NCBI RefSeq assembly: GCF_012275535.1
Contig: NZ_JAAVTK010000011.1
Coordinates: 118,245 to 182,244, forward strand
DNA: 64,000 bases
From: Hymenobacter artigasi
Lineage (GTDB): Bacteria > Bacteroidota > Bacteroidia > Cytophagales > Hymenobacteraceae
Reading direction: 5' to 3'
Part shown: positions 32,648 to 40,356 of the stretch, in pieces
Position numbering within the stretch: position 1 is the first letter of the stretch
How the letters are laid out: each line of letters begins with the position of its first letter
The notes under the pieces: model-generated
Told to the model about the DNA's origin: nothing
Database searches by the model: none
The model's input: the letters and a program-made list of their open reading frames with translations, nothing else
Program-made: the position numbers and the translations under genes

Positions 32648-35275
32648 TCAGACAGCGCGCTCGAACTCATCCAGCTGCGCGGTGGCAGCGGCAATGTCCT
32701 CGGCAAACAGCGTAATAACCGCGCCCTGAGGAGCCGTTTTCAGGACGTGGGCAATGGCATCGGGCTCCTTTTCGATGTAGGTGATTTTCAGGTCGGGCTT
32801 GTCGAGGCGCAGGCCGCGCTCCATGATTTCGCGCAGGAACTCCTTCGTCTTGCCGCGCAGGTCGCGGTCCTGGCGCAGGATGACTTCATCGAAGATGCGG
32901 CCCGCGATGCGGGCGAAGCCCAGTGTGTCTTCGTCGCGGCGGTCGCCCAGGCCCGATACTACGCCGATTTTGTGCGTAGCCGGCGTGGCCTCCATGAACT
33001 CGGCAAATTTGGTGATGCCCGCCGTGTTATGGGCGTAGTCCACAATCACCTCGAACTTGGGGAATTTGTACACGTTCATGCGGCCCGGCGTTTTCGTGGC
33101 CGAGGGCACGAACGTGCGGAAGGCGGTTTTGATGTCGTCGCTCTCGAACCCGGCCAGGTAGCCGGCCAGCCCCGCCGCCAGGCAGTTCTCAATGTTGAAG
33201 CCCGCCCGGCCCTCAAACGTGACCGGAAACTCGGCGGCGCGGTCGATGCGCAGCTTGTAGCTGTTGCGGTAAATTGTGACGTAGCCTTCCTCATACACCG
33301 CCGCCACGCCGCCGGCCTCCACGTGCTCCAGAATGCGCGGGTTGTTCTCGTCCATGCTGAACAGGGCCACGCGGCAGTCCACGGTGCGGGCCATGGCGTA
33401 CACCAAGTCGTCGTCGGCGTTGAGTACGGCCCAGCCGTTCTTGCGCACCGTGCGGGGCAGCACGCCCTTCACAGCAGCCATTTCCTCCACGGTGTAGATA
33501 TCGCGCATGCCGAGGTGGTCGGCCGCCACGTTGGTCACCACTGCAATGTCGCAGCTATGGAAGCCCAGGCCCGAGCGCAGCATGCCGCCACGGGCGGTTT
33601 CGAGCACGGCGTAGTTCACCGTGGGGTCTTTCAGCACGAACTCGGCGCTCTGGCCGCCGGTGCAGTCGCCGGTTTGCAGCTGCACACCCTGGATGTAGAT
33701 GCCGTCCGTGGTCGTGAAGCCCACTTTGTAACCCTTACTGGCCACCAGATGCGCAATAAGGCGCGTGGTGGTGGTTTTGCCGTTCGTGCCCGTCACGGCA
33801 ATAATCGGAATACGGGCCGTACTGCCGCGCGGAAACAGCATGTCGACCACCGGCGCGGCCACGTTGCGGGGCAGGCCCTCGGTGGGTGCAATGTGCATGC
33901 GGAAGCCGGGCGCGGCATTCACCTCAATCACGGCACCCCGGCTCTCGTTGAGCGGAATGGCAATATCGGTGGCCATCAGGTCGATGCCGCAGATGTCGAG
34001 GCCCACGATGCCGGCGGCGCGTTCGGCCATCAGCACGTTGTAGGGGTGCATCTGGTCGGTCACGTCGGTGGCAGTGCCGCCGGTGCTGATGTTGGCCGTG
34101 CTTTTCAGGTACAGGATTTCGCCGGCCGGCAGCACCGATTTCAACGTCAGCTTGCGGCCCTTCAGCAGGTCCAGCGTATGCTTGTCGGCCTTGATGCTGG
34201 TGAGCACCTTTTCGTGGCCAATGCCCCGGCGCGGGTCTTTATTTACCTCATCAATGAGCTTCTGAATGGTGCTCTTGCCGTCGCCGGTCACGGCGGCCGG
34301 CGTGCGCTTGGCAGCGGCAATGAGCTTGCCGTTCACCACCAGCAGGCGGAAATCGAAGCCTTCGATAAACTGCTCCACAATCACGGCCCGCGAGTACACC
34401 TGCGCGGCTTTCAGGCCCTCGGCGGCGTCCTTCCAGTTCATGATGCGGATGGTGGCACCCTTGCCATGATTGCCGTCGAGCGGCTTGGTCACGATGGGGA
34501 AGCCCAGTTCGTCGATGGCGTCGCGCAGGCCCGCCTCCGAATACACCGTGGTGCCGCGCGGCACGGGCACGCCCGCATCGTTGAGCATGGCTTTGGTGCG
34601 GTTTTTATTACCGGCCACTTCCACGCCCGCGTGCGAAGTCAGGCTGGTCGTAGTAGCCCAGATGCGGCGCTGGTTCACGCCATAGCCCAGTTGAATAATG
34701 CTGGTGTTCTTGAGCTGGATGTAGGGAATGTTGCGCGAAGCCGCCTCGGCCACGATGCTATAGGTACTCGGCCCGAAGAATTCATCTTCCCGGATTTCGT
34801 GCAGCTCGGTGATGAGGGGTTTCAAATCCACCTTCTCCTTCTTACACACGGCTTCTACCACTTCAACGGCAGCCTCGGCGGCGCGGCGGCCGGCGCGCTC
34901 TTCCTGGTAAGCGAATACCACGTACTCCACTCCTTCCTCCTGCGCCGGGTAGCTCTTGCCCCAATACACGGGCATGGCGGCCTGCCGCTGCAGCTCCAGC
35001 GCCACATGCTGGATGACATAGCCCAGCGGTTCGCCGTCATTCAGCGCCTCCAGGGTCAGCGGCTGGTGCTTGGCGGCCTGCTTGCCGCTCATGCCGCCCG
35101 GCTGCACGGTCCCGATATTGGGAAACAGCTTCATCAACCGCCCGGCAAACCCCGGCACGGCATTCGACCACTGGCCGGCAAACTCCTGTAAATCAACTTT
35201 GGCAACGATGAGCTTATGGTGCTTCACAGACCAGTAGCTCGGCCCGCGCATGGTGCGGAGGTCAACAATCTTCAT
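32648..35275 (-). CDS. cphA: Cyanophycin synthetase
   Basis: The 875-residue protein has the CphA layout. The N-terminal domain starts MKIVDLRTMRGPSYWSVKHH. The ATP-grasp domain includes NDAGVPVPRGTTV, FPIVTKPLDGNHGKGATI and VIEVNAAPGFRMHIAPTEGL. A Mur-ligase-type domain with the P-loop AVTGTNGKTTTTRLI lies around residue 495, followed by NVAADHLGMRDIYT and the ligase C-terminal domain. It polymerises aspartate and arginine into the storage polymer cyanophycin. No cyanophycinase (cphB) or isoaspartyl peptidase gene is adjacent. The adjoining genes are an unrelated coiled-coil gene and tRNA-Cys. Confidence 0.96.
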   Translation of the reverse strand: MKIVDLRTMRGPSYWSVKHHKLIVAKVDLQEFAGQWSNAVPGFAGRLMKLFPNIGTVQPGGMSGKQAAKHQPLTLEALNDGEPLGYVIQHVALELQRQAAMPVYWGKSYPAQEEGVEYVVFAYQEERAGRRAAEAAVEVVEAVCKKEKVDLKPLITELHEIREDEFFGPSTYSIVAEAASRNIPYIQLKNTSIIQLGYGVNQRRIWATTTSLTSHAGVEVAGNKNRTKAMLNDAGVPVPRGTTVYSEAGLRDAIDELGFPIVTKPLDGNHGKGATIRIMNWKDAAEGLKAAQVYSRAVIVEQFIEGFDFRLLVVNGKLIAAAKRTPAAVTGDGKSTIQKLIDEVNKDPRRGIGHEKVLTSIKADKHTLDLLKGRKLTLKSVLPAGEILYLKSTANISTGGTATDVTDQMHPYNVLMAERAAGIVGLDICGIDLMATDIAIPLNESRGAVIEVNAAPGFRMHIAPTEGLPRNVAAPVVDMLFPRGSTARIPIIAVTGTNGKTTTTRLIAHLVASKGYKVGFTTTDGIYIQGVQLQTGDCTGGQSAEFVLKDPTVNYAVLETARGGMLRSGLGFHSCDIAVVTNVAADHLGMRDIYTVEEMAAVKGVLPRTVRKNGWAVLNADDDLVYAMARTVDCRVALFSMDENNPRILEHVEAGGVAAVYEEGYVTIYRNSYKLRIDRAAEFPVTFEGRAGFNIENCLAAGLAGYLAGFESDDIKTAFRTFVPSATKTPGRMNVYKFPKFEVIVDYAHNTAGITKFAEFMEATPATHKIGVVSGLGDRRDEDTLGFARIAGRIFDEVILRQDRDLRGKTKEFLREIMERGLRLDKPDLKITYIEKEPDAIAHVLKTAPQGAVITLFAEDIAAATAQLDEFERAV

Positions 35276-35390
35276 AAGGGATGGGGTAGTAAAAGTCGGG
35301 GTTCAGGCGCAAGTACGGCCAATGGCCCAGCTTGGCTACGAAATGTAGGCATAATGCGGCCAAAACCCGCCACCCGCCCCATTATCCACG

Positions 35391-35428
35391 AAAAAAGCCC
35401 CATCGGCCGGGTGGCAAATGGGGCTTTT
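35391..35428. terminator. Terminator of tRNA-Cys (minus strand)
   Basis: Arms aaaaaagccccat and atggggctttt pair around a 14-nt loop. On the minus strand this lies directly after the tRNA and ends in a T-run. Confidence 0.75.
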
Positions 35429-35444
35429 CGAAGCATTGCTGCTG

Positions 35445-35515
35445 AGGTGACGGGCGGATTCGAACCGCCGTAGGAGGTTTTGCAGACCTCTACCTAGCCA
35501 CTCGGTCACGTCACC
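35445..35515 (-). tRNA. tRNA-Cys (anticodon GCA)
   Basis: On the minus strand the 71-nt sequence begins GGTGACGTGACCGAGTGGCT, with a 7-bp acceptor stem GGTGACG/CGTCACC and discriminator U. The anticodon loop is CTGCAAA with anticodon GCA, and the T-arm loop is GTTCGAATC. CCA is not encoded. It has its own -7 box upstream and a terminator downstream. Confidence 0.95.
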
Positions 35516-35536
35516 AGTAGTGGTCTTTTGGGAGCG

Positions 35537-35544
35537 CAAAGGTA
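35537..35544 (-). promoter_or_regulatory. Promoter of tRNA-Cys (TACCTTTG, minus strand)
   Basis: Exact TAnnTTTG on the minus strand, about 22 bases before the tRNA 5' end. A -33-like CTTG lies 20 bases further upstream, close to the Bacteroidota TTTG-N19-TAnnTTTG consensus. Confidence 0.65.
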
Positions 35545-35584
35545 AGCAGCCGGTTTGGGCTGGGCAAGGTTTCGGCACAAAAAA

Positions 35585-35608
35585 AGCCCCGGCGCGTGCG
35601 CCGGGGCT
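35585..35608. terminator. Terminator of rpsA (minus strand)
   Basis: agccccggcgc gt gcgccggggct is an 11-bp perfect hairpin; on the minus strand a T-run follows. It lies 24 bases after the rpsA stop. Confidence 0.88.
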
Positions 35609-35632
35609 CCTTTCTGCAACTAAGCTAGGCGG

Positions 35633-37870
35633 TTAGGCTTTGGCTTCGTCGTCTTTTTTGTCGGCAGCTTCGTCACCGGCAACCAGGCCTTTGGCCTTGT
35701 CCACCAGGTCACCGGCTACTTCCGAAGCCTTGTGGAAGGCTTCCGAGTGCGTCACAGCGTCCACGGCATCGGCAGCGGCGTGCTTCACGGTGTCGAGGGC
35801 AGCAGCAGCAGCACCGGTGATACCGGCCAGCAGGCCACCTTCTGTAGCAGCTTCAGCGGCCGGAGCAGCTTCGGCGGCTGCAGGAGCAGTGCCTTCGATG
35901 GTAGCAGCAGCCTGAGCGGCAGCCTCGGGCGTGGCAGCATTCGTAGCGCCTTTGCCAGCGGCAGCACCATCCTCCAGCGCCTGGGCGTTGTCGGGGCCAG
36001 CAGCGGGAACGTCGGCAGGCTTGTTAGCGGCAGCAGCTTTCAGCTTCTGCTCACCAGCCTTACGCTCGTTGCCCATCATCTGGTCGCGCAGGGCGCTCAG
36101 CGCGTCGAGGTCGCCGAGGGTCGACTTCTCTTCCGTCTTCTTCAAGTCGCTGATTTTGCCTTCACCCTGGGTTTCGCCAGCTTTGGTGTTGGTTTTCTTC
36201 TTGAACTTGGAGTTGCGGCTGTCGTCTTCAGCAGCAGCAGCCTTGTCGAACACAGCCGTGTGCGAGAGCACGATGCGGCGGTCGTCCTTCGAGAATTCCG
36301 TTACGCGGAAGTCCAGCTGCTCGCCGTTTTCGGCGTTCGAGCCATCCTCTTTCACCAACGACTTGGGGTAAGCGAAGCCCTCGATGCCGTAAGGCAATTC
36401 GAGTACCGCGCCACGCTCCGACTTCTCGGTGATGGTAGCCTTGTGTACCGAGCCGGGGGTGAACACCGTCTGGAAGGTATCCCAGGGGTTTTCTTCCAGC
36501 TGCTTGTGGCCCAGGGCCAGGCGACGAGCGCCGAGGTCCAGCTCCAACACCACTACGTCCAGCTTATCGCCCACCTTCACCATTTCCGATGGGTGCTTGA
36601 TTTTCTTGGTCCACGACAGGTCGGAAACGTGCACGAGGCCGTCCACACCCTCTTCCAGCTCAACGAACAGGCCGAAGTTGGTCAGGTTGCGCACGAGGCC
36701 GCTGTGCTTGCTGCCCACGGCGTACTTGTCGGCGAAATCGCCACGGGTCCACGGGTCTTCGGTCAATTGCTTGATGCCGAGGCTCATCTTGCGGTCTTCG
36801 CGGTCGAGCGTCAGAATCTGCGCTTCTACCGTGTCGCCCTGCTTGATGAAGTCCTGCGGGTTGCGCAGGTGCTGGCTCCAGCTCATTTCCGAAACGTGGA
36901 TGAGGCCTTCCACACCGGGTACCACTTCCATGAAAGCGCCGTAGTCGGCCACGTTCACGATGCGGCCCGATACTTTCGAACCCGGCTGCAGGTCGGCGGG
37001 CAGCGAATCCCATGGGTGGGGAGTCAGCTGCTTCAAGCCCAGCGAAATACGCTTCTTGGCTTCGTCGAAGTCCAATACTACGATGTTCAGTTTCTGGTCC
37101 AGGGTCAGCACTTCGCTCGGGTGAGCGATACGGCCCCACGAGATGTCCGTGATGTGCAGCAGACCGTCGACACCGCCGAGGTCGATGAACACGCCGAAGT
37201 TGGTCATGTTCTTGATGTTGCCTTCCAGAATCTGGCCTTTCTCAAGGTTGTTCAGGATGGCCTCACGCTGCTTCTCGAGGTCTTTCTCGATGAGTACTTT
37301 GTGCGAAACCACTACGTTGTCGAAAGCGGAGTTGATTTTCACCACTTTCACTTCCATGCGACGGCCAACATAAATGTCGAAGTCACGGATAGGCTTCACG
37401 TCGATTTGCGAGCCGGGCAGGAAGGCTTCTACGCCGTCGAGCTCCATGATGAGGCCGCCTTTGGTGCGACGCTTCACTACACCTTCGAGGATGGTATCCA
37501 GCTCGAGGGCATCGTAAATAGCCTTCCAGGCCTGCTTGATTTTAGCTTTCTTACGGCTCAGGATGAGCTGGCCGTTGATGTCTTCCTGGTCTTCGATGAA
37601 TACCTCCACCGTGTCACCGATTTTCAAATCGGGCAGGTCGCGGAATTCGGTAATCGACACCAGACCATCGGATTTGAAGCCGATGTTCAGGATTACGTCG
37701 CGGTCGGTGATGCCAACCACGGTACCCGTTACCACTTCTTCTTCCTGAACAGTCGTCAGCGTGTCGCCGTACATCTGCTCCATCTCGGCGCGCTGGTCGG
37801 CCGAGTAGTTTCCACCAAAACCGGTGGCTCCGACATTATCCCAGTCGAAATCGTCAATCAATTCTGCCAT
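35633..37870 (-). CDS. rpsA: 30S ribosomal protein S1 with long Ala-rich C-terminal extension
   Basis: The frame is open upstream, but the ATG at 37868-37870 (MAELIDDFDWDNVGATGFGG) gives 745 residues. Six S1 domains are recognisable: TGTVVGITDRDVILNIGF, LEGVVKRRTKGGLIMELDGV, LEGNIKNMTNFGVFIDLGG, VSGRIVNVADYGAFMEVVPG, HSGLVRNLTNFGLFVELEEG, and a divergent sixth (HKATITEKSERGAVLELPYG). Bacteroidota S1 proteins usually end near the segment STLGDLDALSALRDQMMG; here about 145 residues follow, rich in Ala and ending in a Lys/Asp/Glu amphipathic part (AFHKASEVAGDLVDKAKGLV). S1 binds mRNA on the small subunit. A leader of about 115 nt lies between the -7 box and the ATG. Confidence 0.95.
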   Translation of the reverse strand: MAELIDDFDWDNVGATGFGGNYSADQRAEMEQMYGDTLTTVQEEEVVTGTVVGITDRDVILNIGFKSDGLVSITEFRDLPDLKIGDTVEVFIEDQEDINGQLILSRKKAKIKQAWKAIYDALELDTILEGVVKRRTKGGLIMELDGVEAFLPGSQIDVKPIRDFDIYVGRRMEVKVVKINSAFDNVVVSHKVLIEKDLEKQREAILNNLEKGQILEGNIKNMTNFGVFIDLGGVDGLLHITDISWGRIAHPSEVLTLDQKLNIVVLDFDEAKKRISLGLKQLTPHPWDSLPADLQPGSKVSGRIVNVADYGAFMEVVPGVEGLIHVSEMSWSQHLRNPQDFIKQGDTVEAQILTLDREDRKMSLGIKQLTEDPWTRGDFADKYAVGSKHSGLVRNLTNFGLFVELEEGVDGLVHVSDLSWTKKIKHPSEMVKVGDKLDVVVLELDLGARRLALGHKQLEENPWDTFQTVFTPGSVHKATITEKSERGAVLELPYGIEGFAYPKSLVKEDGSNAENGEQLDFRVTEFSKDDRRIVLSHTAVFDKAAAAEDDSRNSKFKKKTNTKAGETQGEGKISDLKKTEEKSTLGDLDALSALRDQMMGNERKAGEQKLKAAAANKPADVPAAGPDNAQALEDGAAAGKGATNAATPEAAAQAAATIEGTAPAAAEAAPAAEAATEGGLLAGITGAAAAALDTVKHAAADAVDAVTHSEAFHKASEVAGDLVDKAKGLVAGDEAADKKDDEAKA

Positions 37871-37984
37871 AATAGCTTTTGGACACCTCTTAGATAAACG
37901 AGAAGGCCGGTACCCGGGCCAATTCGCGGTTCTTATTGAACACCTTGCCGTTGTGCAGCAAGTCCCGCCACCCTGGCGAGGGCG

Positions 37985-37992
37985 CAAAGGTA
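37985..37992 (-). promoter_or_regulatory. -7 box (TACCTTTG, minus strand) of rpsA
   Basis: Exact TAnnTTTG on the minus strand about 115 bases before the rpsA ATG, leaving an unusually long leader that could host autoregulation by S1, as known in other bacteria. Confidence 0.6.
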
Positions 37993-38012
37993 CGGGTTTT
38001 CAGGCGGTTTTG

Positions 38013-38612
38013 CTAGTCTGCGGAAGCTTCATTCTTGCCGTGAAACACCCTCGCTACCTGATTGAAATAGGTTGACATCAAATAATCGGCCGCACTCATC
38101 TTGAAGTGCTCTGCCTGTAATTCCATGTCTGGCTCTGTTTGAAGCTTACTTTTCCCAAGCAGCTTTTTGATATTCTTCTTAACTATTGCTGGTTTAAATG
38201 GGCCATCCATGGCCATAATAGCATACAGACACGCCAGCATGGCCTCGTCAGGGTCACCACCCCGGAGCATGAAATTCACGAAGAAATCAAGCTGCTTGGT
38301 GCAGTCAAATTTCTCGAGTGGCCACAGGAAGTTTGAGCTATAATTCTTGTTTTCAGAAGCAATTGCGGCTTGCATTAATGGCCTGATTGCTCGCGGGTCT
38401 TTGGCAGTGCCAAGAACTCTGCTAATAAACCACTGGGTATCCCGGCAAACGCTCGTTTTCAACAGCTTGATTAATGCCGTTACTGCTTGCCGCTTTGGCT
38501 TTTCAATAGCAACCTGCACAGCCAGCAATTCTTCATGAGCTGCGGAGCCAATCTCAGCTTCTTTCAGCAGCTTACGCAGCCTTTCGCGGTTTGTCAGTCG
38601 GCGCTTGCTCAT
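38013..38612 (-). CDS. HEAT-repeat-like helical protein, unknown function
   Basis: The 199-residue protein is predicted all-helical with HEAT-type spacing (VTALIKLLKTSVCRDTQWFI, LGTAKDPRAIRPLMQAAIAS, RGGDPDEAMLACLYAIMAMD). There is no signal peptide. Its ATG follows the stop codon of the PIN-domain pseudogene with no intervening base, so it was the third gene of that operon. Base composition is lower in GC than in neighbours, consistent with an accessory cassette. The function is unknown. Confidence 0.6.
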   Translation of the reverse strand: MSKRRLTNRERLRKLLKEAEIGSAAHEELLAVQVAIEKPKRQAVTALIKLLKTSVCRDTQWFISRVLGTAKDPRAIRPLMQAAIASENKNYSSNFLWPLEKFDCTKQLDFFVNFMLRGGDPDEAMLACLYAIMAMDGPFKPAIVKKNIKKLLGKSKLQTEPDMELQAEHFKMSAADYLMSTYFNQVARVFHGKNEASAD

Positions 38613-39020
38613 TTATTCTGTGATTATACCCAAAAACACCTCCGCCGAAACTACCCGCACCGCCGGAAAGCCTGCTGCCGCCAACCCGTCGAAATGCCGG
38701 TCATTGCTCACCAGGTAATCGGCCCCGCCCGCCACGTAGGCGTCCACAAATTTCTGGTCGTTGGGGTCGATGAAGGGCAAGCGCCAGTTGTAGCGCACCT
38801 AATGGCGGCTGACGTTGCGTAAGTTACCCAGGGCCTGGAGCACGTTGTGCGCCACGGCCGGCCCGTTACGCTGACCGATTATTTCTTCGTATTCCAGCAG
38901 AATCCTGGTGCTCACCACCAGCGTCAGGCGCTGTTGAAGCAAGGCGTCGAATATGGGGCGGAACGGTGACTGACGGCCGATACTCACCAGCAGCACATTG
39001 GTGTCCAGAACTACCCTCAT
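38613..39020 (-). pseudogene. PIN-domain toxin, interrupted by an in-frame amber stop
   Basis: The start MRVVLDTNVLLVSIGRQSPF at the ATG 39018-39020 is a PIN-domain N-terminus with the first catalytic Asp (LDTNVLL) and RILLEYEEI carrying the Glu. Reading in the same frame, a TAG at 38799-38801 interrupts the chain after LGNLRNVSRH. Translation without it continues with VRYNWRLPFIDPNDQKFVDA, then GGADYLVSNDRHF, the remaining acidic half of the family (putative PIN-family toxin component, COG1569-like). Only one codon is altered, so the lesion is recent, or the stop is read through. The two halves are in frame with no indel. The ATG overlaps the antitoxin stop codon (ATGA). Confidence 0.85.
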
Positions 39021-39334
39021 GCAGCCTGGCGGCCGTGGGCGGTGCGCAGGTGTTCGCGCACCCATTGGTGCATGGTTTCGGGCGTCCAGCCCTTGGCATC
39101 CCATTGCTGGTCTACCAAGTCGGCAGCCCGCTCGGCATAGTACAGTCCGATTAGCTGACGGATATCTGCTTCTTCTTCAGCCGACATGGTACGGGCAAAC
39201 GGCGCGGCCGGGGAGCCGGCAGGCGGCAGAGCAGCCGCAGTGCACTGCTCTGCGATTTTAGCAAGCACCAGGTCCTGAATCTGCGCTTCGCTCAGTTCCA
39301 CCGAGTCAGGGAGAAGGACGGTTATGGTTTTCAT
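39017..39334 (-). CDS. Probable antitoxin partner of the PIN-domain gene
   Basis: The ATG at 39332-39334 (MKTITVLLPDSVELSEAQIQ) gives 105 residues. The N-terminus looks like a small strand-helix dimerisation unit, and the C-terminal half is charged and helical (ADLVDQQWDAKGWTPETMHQ, then EHLRTAHGRQAA). Its stop overlaps the start of the PIN gene by four bases (ATGA), which is the usual antitoxin-toxin arrangement. No antitoxin family is recognised by sequence, so the assignment rests on position. Confidence 0.6.
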   Translation of the reverse strand: MKTITVLLPDSVELSEAQIQDLVLAKIAEQCTAAALPPAGSPAAPFARTMSAEEEADIRQLIGLYYAERAADLVDQQWDAKGWTPETMHQWVREHLRTAHGRQAA

Positions 39335-39443
39335 AAAGGCAGTATTGTATCCAATCAAATTTACGCAAAAAGCAACTGTGAGTCTGGCTGGCTGCGTAAT
39401 GGAAGAAGAACCTTGTTTCATCTCAACTTTTCTTTCATCTCAA

Positions 39444-40280
39444 ATGGCTTACATCAAAGCAGGCAACGACGCAGCCGGGCATCCGGTCCAAATTTTCTAC
39501 GAAGACTGGGGCCAGGGCGCACCGGTAGTACTCATCCACGGCTGGCCGCTCGACCATACCATGTGGGAGCACCAAGCGGTGGCGCTGGCCAAGGCTGGGA
39601 AGCGCGTGATTGCCTACGACCGGCGCGGGTTTGGTCGTTCGTCGCGCCCGTGGGGCGGCTACGATTACGATACCCTGGCGGCTGACTTGAACGCGCTGCT
39701 GACGGAGCTGGACCTGACCGGCGTGACGCTGGTGGGCTTTTCGATGGGCGGCGGTGAAATTGCCCGCTACATCGGCAACTACGGGCAGGAGCGGCTGGCC
39801 CGCGTGGCCTTCGTGAGCGCCGTGACGCCCTACATGCTCCAGACCGGCGACAACCCCGACGGCGTGCCGCAGAAGGTATTCGACGGCATGCACGAAGGCA
39901 TTCTCAAGGACCGGTTTGCGTTTCTGGAAAGCTTCGCAAAAGACTTTTACGGCCAGAGCATGATTAGCCACCCCGTGAGCCAGGCGGTGCTGAACTGGAA
40001 CCAGACGGTGACCACGCTGGCCGCGCCCAATGCGACGGACGACTGCGTAACCTCTTTCTCGGGTACGGACTTCCGCGACAACCTGAAAAAGGTAACGGTG
40101 CCCACGCTCGTGATTCACGGCGACAAGGACCAGACGGTGCCCTTTGCGGTAAGCGGTGAGCGTACGGCCAAAATGGTGGCCGGCGCGGAGCTGAAAGTGT
40201 ACGAAGGCGAGCCCCACGGCCTGTTCTTCACGGCCAAGGACAAGCTGACGGCTGATTTGCTGGCCTTCGTGGGCAAGTAA
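39444..40280 (+). CDS. Alpha/beta hydrolase, non-heme haloperoxidase-like
   Basis: The frame is open from 39324, but the ATG at 39444 (MAYIKAGNDAAGHPVQIFYE) is the family start, giving 278 residues. HGWPLDHTMWEHQAVALAKA and AYDRRGFGRSSRP are typical of bacterial cofactor-free chloroperoxidases. The nucleophile is in GFSMGGGEIARYIG (G-F-S-M-G-G), the catalytic Asp in IHGDKDQTVPF, and the catalytic His in GEPHGLFFTAKD. Such enzymes hydrolyse esters and can form peracids. A strong bidirectional terminator separates it from the desaturase gene. Confidence 0.88.
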   Translation: MAYIKAGNDAAGHPVQIFYEDWGQGAPVVLIHGWPLDHTMWEHQAVALAKAGKRVIAYDRRGFGRSSRPWGGYDYDTLAADLNALLTELDLTGVTLVGFSMGGGEIARYIGNYGQERLARVAFVSAVTPYMLQTGDNPDGVPQKVFDGMHEGILKDRFAFLESFAKDFYGQSMISHPVSQAVLNWNQTVTTLAAPNATDDCVTSFSGTDFRDNLKKVTVPTLVIHGDKDQTVPFAVSGERTAKMVAGAELKVYEGEPHGLFFTAKDKLTADLLAFVGK

Positions 40281-40288
40281 ACCGCAGA

Positions 40289-40346
40289 TATCCCAAACGA
40301 AGAAGGCCCCGATGCTGATGCGTCGGGGCCTTCTTCGTTTGGGATA
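40289..40346. terminator. Bidirectional terminator between haloperoxidase-like and desaturase genes
   Basis: Perfect 24-bp arms (tatcccaaacgaagaaggcc... and its complement) with a 10-nt loop, between convergent genes. Confidence 0.85.
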
Positions 40347-40356
40347 ACTCCGGTGC

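Noticed and set aside
32507..35191. An 894-codon plus-strand frame opposite cphA
   Set aside because: It is the antisense shadow of a well-supported CphA and shows His/Val/Gly-rich composition typical of reversed GC-rich genes.
35732..37897. A 721-codon plus-strand frame opposite rpsA
   Set aside because: Antisense shadow of the S1 gene; no protein motifs, and the S1 domains on the other strand are unmistakable.
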